Below, piece after piece: positions 61,112 through 64,000 of a DNA stretch of 64,000 bases (the first letter of the stretch is position 1; each line of letters begins with the position of its first letter). Below the pieces are notes generated by a model. It saw only the letters and a program-made list of their open reading frames with translations. It was not told the origin of the DNA and made no database searches. The DNA is from Geothrix rubra (GTDB lineage Bacteria > Acidobacteriota > Holophagae > Holophagales > Holophagaceae), in contig NZ_BSDD01000003.1 in NCBI RefSeq assembly GCF_030268065.1, positions 1-64,000 on the forward strand, given 5' to 3'. The position numbers and the translations under genes were made by a program.

Positions 61112-61950
61112 CCGGTGGAGGTCCCGCCCTTCGATCCTCCCTGCTCGAATGTCGCGGGCGACATTCGGGGTATGGGAAAGCCATGGTGATGGTGGCGGTT
61201 TCCTGGCTGGGGGCTGGCGCCGCACCGGTTTGGAAGGCGCCCGCGCGGCTCAAGCTCGGCGAGTTGCAGACGCTGGAACTCCGGGAGGAGGATCCGGCGA
61301 AACCCGCCCCGGGGCGTCCGGCCCTGGAGGACCACCTGGGCCCTCTGCGGCTCCGGGCGGTGGAGCCCCTGCCGGACGGCCGGGGCTGGCGCCTCCAGGT
61401 GCAGGCCTTCACGACCGGGACGGCCGTGGTGCCGCCCCTGGATCTGGGCGACGGACAGCGGAGCCCCGAACTGAAGCTCGAGGTGCCCCGCACCATCCCC
61501 TTCGGCGGCCCCTGGGTGGGCTTCGGCGGCGGCAATGACGACCTCCTCCCCGCCATCCCCTTCCCCTGGGCCTGGGCCAGCCTCCTGCTCCTTCCCTTCC
61601 TGGCGCTCGGCAGCTGGATCGGTCTCCGCTGGCGGCGGGGGCAGGGCAAGCGCCGGCTCCACCACGCCGCCCGCGCCTTCCGCCGCCACTGGCCGCCGCC
61701 GCAGGTGGATCGGGCCACCCTGGACGCCGCCCATGCCCTGGGTCGCGAGCTGCTGGCGGCCCGCTTCGGGGAGGCCGCCCGGGCCTGGGGACCTGGGGAT
61801 TTCAAGGCCCTGAACCTCGGGCCCTGGGACCAGTGGGTGCTGAGCCTCGACGCGGCGCGGTTCGGGCGCACCCAGCCCCCCTTCCCGGGAGTGGAGCCCC
61901 TCCTCGCGGCCCTGGATGCCCGGAGCGGACTGAGGGAGGCTGGCCGATGA
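61108..61950 (+). CDS. Unknown single-helix protein of the Bat operon
   Basis: Protein of 280 residues if it starts at the ATG overlapping the DUF58 stop. An in-frame ATG at 61183 would give a 255-residue form with a more signal-like start (MVMVAVSWLGAGAAPVW). The N-terminal region is probably a periplasmic beta-domain. One transmembrane helix (WASLLLLPFLALGSWIGL) is followed by a basic cytoplasmic part. In position it corresponds to the DUF4381/BatD-like members of such operons. A hairpin (61146-61167) lies between the two start codons. Confidence 0.75.
   Translation: MTGGGPALRSSLLECRGRHSGYGKAMVMVAVSWLGAGAAPVWKAPARLKLGELQTLELREEDPAKPAPGRPALEDHLGPLRLRAVEPLPDGRGWRLQVQAFTTGTAVVPPLDLGDGQRSPELKLEVPRTIPFGGPWVGFGGGNDDLLPAIPFPWAWASLLLLPFLALGSWIGLRWRRGQGKRRLHHAARAFRRHWPPPQVDRATLDAAHALGRELLAARFGEAARAWGPGDFKALNLGPWDQWVLSLDAARFGRTQPPFPGVEPLLAALDARSGLREAGR
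61146..61167. repeat. Perfect hairpin at the start of the Bat-operon gene
   Basis: CGAATGTCGC and GCGACATTCG flank a two-base loop (GG). It lies between two possible starts and resembles the palindromes at 9452 and 53244. If the second start is used, it sits in a leader. Confidence 0.55.
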
Positions 61951-62903
61951 TCGCCTTCCGCACGCCCCTCCTGCTGCTCCTGGTGCCCCCGCTCCTGGTG
62001 TGGGCCTGGCGGGTGGTCTACCGCTGGGGCATCCCCCACTCCAAGCCCTCCGGCCGGCTGGCGCGACTCAGCTCCCACTGGCTGCCGGTGCTGGTGGCCC
62101 TCTGCCTCGGCCTGGCCGCGGCCGGACCCGAGTGGCGGACGAACCTGCGGGGCATGGCCCCCGTGGTGGACTTCGCCGTGGTGCTGGATGGCAGCAGCAG
62201 CATGCGCATCCTCGACCAGCCGGACGAGGACCGCTGGCACGCGGCCCGGCGGCTCCTGGCCCAGTTCGTCCTGAAGCGGCCCGACGACCGCTTCGCCCTG
62301 ATCCTCTTCAGCGCCCATCCCGTCACCCTCAGCCCGCTCACCTCGGACCACCTGCGTCTGCTGCGCATGCTGGCGCGCCTCGACCTCGACAGCCGCGACG
62401 ACGGCACCGCCATCGGCTCGGCCCTGATGACGGCCGTGCGGCGCCTGGAAGACAGCCCGGCCCGGTCCCGCGTCATCCTGCTCATCACGGATGGCTCGCA
62501 GAACCGGGGCCGCGTCACCCCCCAGGAGGCGGCGGAGGAGGCCCACCAGAACGGCATCCGCATCCACACGGTCGCCCTGGGCCACAGCGGGGAGAGCCTC
62601 GTGCCCATCGAGGGCGGCGGCTTCGCCCGGCTCCATGTCGAGGTGGACCACGACGCCCTGAAACAGGTCGCCCAGGCCACGGGCGGCGAGGCCTTCAGCG
62701 CCGAGGATCCCGGCGGCCTGGCCCGCAGCCTCGCCGCCGTGGACCAGCTGGAGAAGACCCTGCTGCCCGTGGATCCGCCCACCGAGGGCCGGCCCCTGGC
62801 CCAGTGGTTCCTCCTCGCCGCGGCGATCCTCGCCCTGCCCCTCGCCGCCGACCTCGCCTTCAAGCGCGGGAAGCCCCGGCCCGCCTGGGTGGAGGGGCCA
62901 TGA
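61947..62903 (+). CDS. BatA-like vWA membrane protein
   Basis: Protein of 318 residues with an N-terminal helix (TPLLLLLVPPLLVWAW), another near residue 50, a vWA domain and a C-terminal helix. The metal-binding motif is VVLDGSSSMRIL (DxSxS). The later MIDAS residues are in LITDGSQNRG. It overlaps its neighbours by four bases at each end (ATGA). Such proteins form membrane complexes with MoxR-type ATPases; the target process here is unknown. Confidence 0.9.
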   Translation: MIAFRTPLLLLLVPPLLVWAWRVVYRWGIPHSKPSGRLARLSSHWLPVLVALCLGLAAAGPEWRTNLRGMAPVVDFAVVLDGSSSMRILDQPDEDRWHAARRLLAQFVLKRPDDRFALILFSAHPVTLSPLTSDHLRLLRMLARLDLDSRDDGTAIGSALMTAVRRLEDSPARSRVILLITDGSQNRGRVTPQEAAEEAHQNGIRIHTVALGHSGESLVPIEGGGFARLHVEVDHDALKQVAQATGGEAFSAEDPGGLARSLAAVDQLEKTLLPVDPPTEGRPLAQWFLLAAAILALPLAADLAFKRGKPRPAWVEGP

Positions 62904-64000
62904 ACCTCCCCTTCACCCACCCCTGGATCCTCCTGCCCGCGGGCCTGCTGGCCCTGGCGGCGGTGGGCTTTGGCGTCTTCGCGCAGCTGCGGCCGGGCCT
63001 GGGGGTGCGGGTGGTGGGCCAGCGGCCGGCCTGGCAGGGGCTGGGCATGGCCCTGATGCTGGCGGGCCTGGGGCTCGGGCTGGCGGAACCGCGCTGGGGC
63101 CTGCCGGACTTCCCGCGGCTGACGGTCCATGTGGTGCTGGACGCCAGCCGCTCCATGACCGTGACCGATGCCGGCAGCCGCAGCCGCTGGGACGCCGCCG
63201 TGGCCGCCCTGGACCGCATCTGGTCCCGGCCCCAGCCGGGCCTGCGCTGGAGCCTGGACCTGCTCACCGGCGACGCCATTCCCCTCCAGCCGCCGGGCGA
63301 GGACCGCACCCTGCTTCGCGAATCGCTGCGGGCAGTCACACCGGGAGACGTGGGCTCCCCGGGCACGAGCCTGGGCCGCGGCCTGCCCCAGGTGGCCGCC
63401 CAGGCGGACCGCGAGGGCCCCGAGGTGATCCTGCTGCTCAGCGACGGCGAGGAGACCTGGGAGACGCCGGAGGCCGCCCTGTCCCGGGCCTCGGAGGCCC
63501 TGAAGAAGGCGAGGCTGCCCCTCTATGCCCTGGCCTTCGGCGACGGCAGGCCCCACCCCGTCCCGCCCCGGCCCGCCCCCGTGGCGGAGGCCACCCCCGC
63601 CCCGGGAGCCTCCCCGGTCCCCGCGCCGGCCGCCGCAGCGCCCGCCGCGCCGGTGCCAGAGCCCCCCGTGAGCACAGCCCAGCCCGAGTTCCTGGCGCAA
63701 CTGGCCCAGGCCACGGGCGGCCGGATGTTCGCCGATGGCGCCTCCGCCGCCACCGGCCTGCAGGACCTCGCGGCCGGGAAGCTGCCCCTCCCCGCCCGGC
63801 GTTCCCTCCAGCCTGCCCACCCGGAGCTGGGGGCCTGGGTGGCCCTCGCCGGCCTGCTGCTCTGGCTCGCCTTTGCGGGCAAGCCCATGGCCCGCTGGCG
63901 GCCGGTCCTGGGCCTCCTGCTGGCCCTGGCGGCGCCCACCCTGCGCGCGGCGCCCCCGGCGGCCCGAATCTGGGCGCCTGGCAGCGTGAAGGCCTGGATG
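62900..64000 (+). CDS. BatB-like vWA protein, 3' end beyond the window
   Basis: Partial gene of at least 367 codons. N-terminal helices (ILLPAGLLALAAVGFGVFA, LGMALMLAGLGLGLA) precede a vWA domain with VVLDASRSMTVTD (DxSxS) and LLLSDGEETWE. A long Pro/Ala linker (APVAEATPAPGASPVPAPA) lies within the domain, before a C-terminal helix (LAGLLLWLAFAGK). The open reading frame continues past base 64000. It overlaps the batA-like gene by four bases and may be followed by TPR-type BatC/BatE parts. Confidence 0.88.
   Translation, partial: MNLPFTHPWILLPAGLLALAAVGFGVFAQLRPGLGVRVVGQRPAWQGLGMALMLAGLGLGLAEPRWGLPDFPRLTVHVVLDASRSMTVTDAGSRSRWDAAVAALDRIWSRPQPGLRWSLDLLTGDAIPLQPPGEDRTLLRESLRAVTPGDVGSPGTSLGRGLPQVAAQADREGPEVILLLSDGEETWETPEAALSRASEALKKARLPLYALAFGDGRPHPVPPRPAPVAEATPAPGASPVPAPAAAAPAAPVPEPPVSTAQPEFLAQLAQATGGRMFADGASAATGLQDLAAGKLPLPARRSLQPAHPELGAWVALAGLLLWLAFAGKPMARWRPVLGLLLALAAPTLRAAPPAARIWAPGSVKAWM

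Overview
The window is a GC-rich, gene-dense bacterial chromosome segment with no rRNA, tRNA, CRISPR array, insertion sequence or prophage that I can see. The gene set is that of a motile Gram-negative (diderm) bacterium: flagellar L- and P-ring proteins, the LPS-assembly lipoprotein LptE, a TonB-dependent receptor, a type IV pilus minor-pilin/PilY1 operon, and a periplasmic c-type haem sensor. Gene content and style (two-subunit class I fumarase, Oar-like TonB receptor, Bat/vWA operon, orphan HybA/HybB-type membrane redox pair) suggest Acidobacteriota, class Holophagae (Geothrix-like). That placement is inference from general familiarity, not from a search.

Layout. 1-2908: trmFO and an overlapping unknown gene. 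2896-8454 (minus): late flagellar operon flgH-flgI-flgJ-flgM-unknown-flgN-flgK-flgL, with prmC upstream. 9494-11069 (minus): fumarase beta and alpha. 11306-13637 (plus): Met/Gly-rich lipoprotein, DsrE-like protein and CopZ-like Fe-S/zinc protein. 13641-15761 (minus): holA, lptE, hpt. 15891-17575 (plus): ECF sigma, membrane anti-sigma and Spy-like periplasmic protein. 17720-20244 (minus): rnj and ksgA. 20303-27605 (minus): five-gene pilus operon. 27748-31356: priA divergent from tsaD-gatC. 31414-34149: TonB receptor. 34294-38809: zinc-type membrane protein, anmK, TgpA-like transglutaminase, SPFH protein. 38840-45952: MBL hydrolase, unknowns, uvrC, a secreted peptide, a beta-barrel, a Sel1 protein, two membrane proteins and scpA. 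46010-46894: lipA. 46928-51588 (minus): HybA/HybB-type redox pair with a haem-type histidine kinase and a response regulator fused to a GcvH-like domain. 51770-53000: Cys/Lys-rich secreted peptide and a 2-hydroxyacid dehydrogenase. 52999-55501: a partial groEL duplication, then groEL and groES under a CIRCE operator. 55648-58537: zinc-ribbon protein, PLPHP, SRPBCC and SIS proteins. 58866-64000 (plus): DUF4139 protein and a Bat-type operon (DUF58, unknown, two vWA proteins) running off the window.

The most unusual parts are (1) the four-gene redox/two-component operon at 46928-51588, whose response regulator ends in a GcvH-like domain lacking the lipoyl lysine; (2) a roughly 250-bp duplication of the groEL 3' end and terminator, with a 28-nt replacement and a hairpin-rich spacer; and (3) short dispersed palindromes and CAGAGGACACAG-type repeats, one of which encodes the first residues of lptE.
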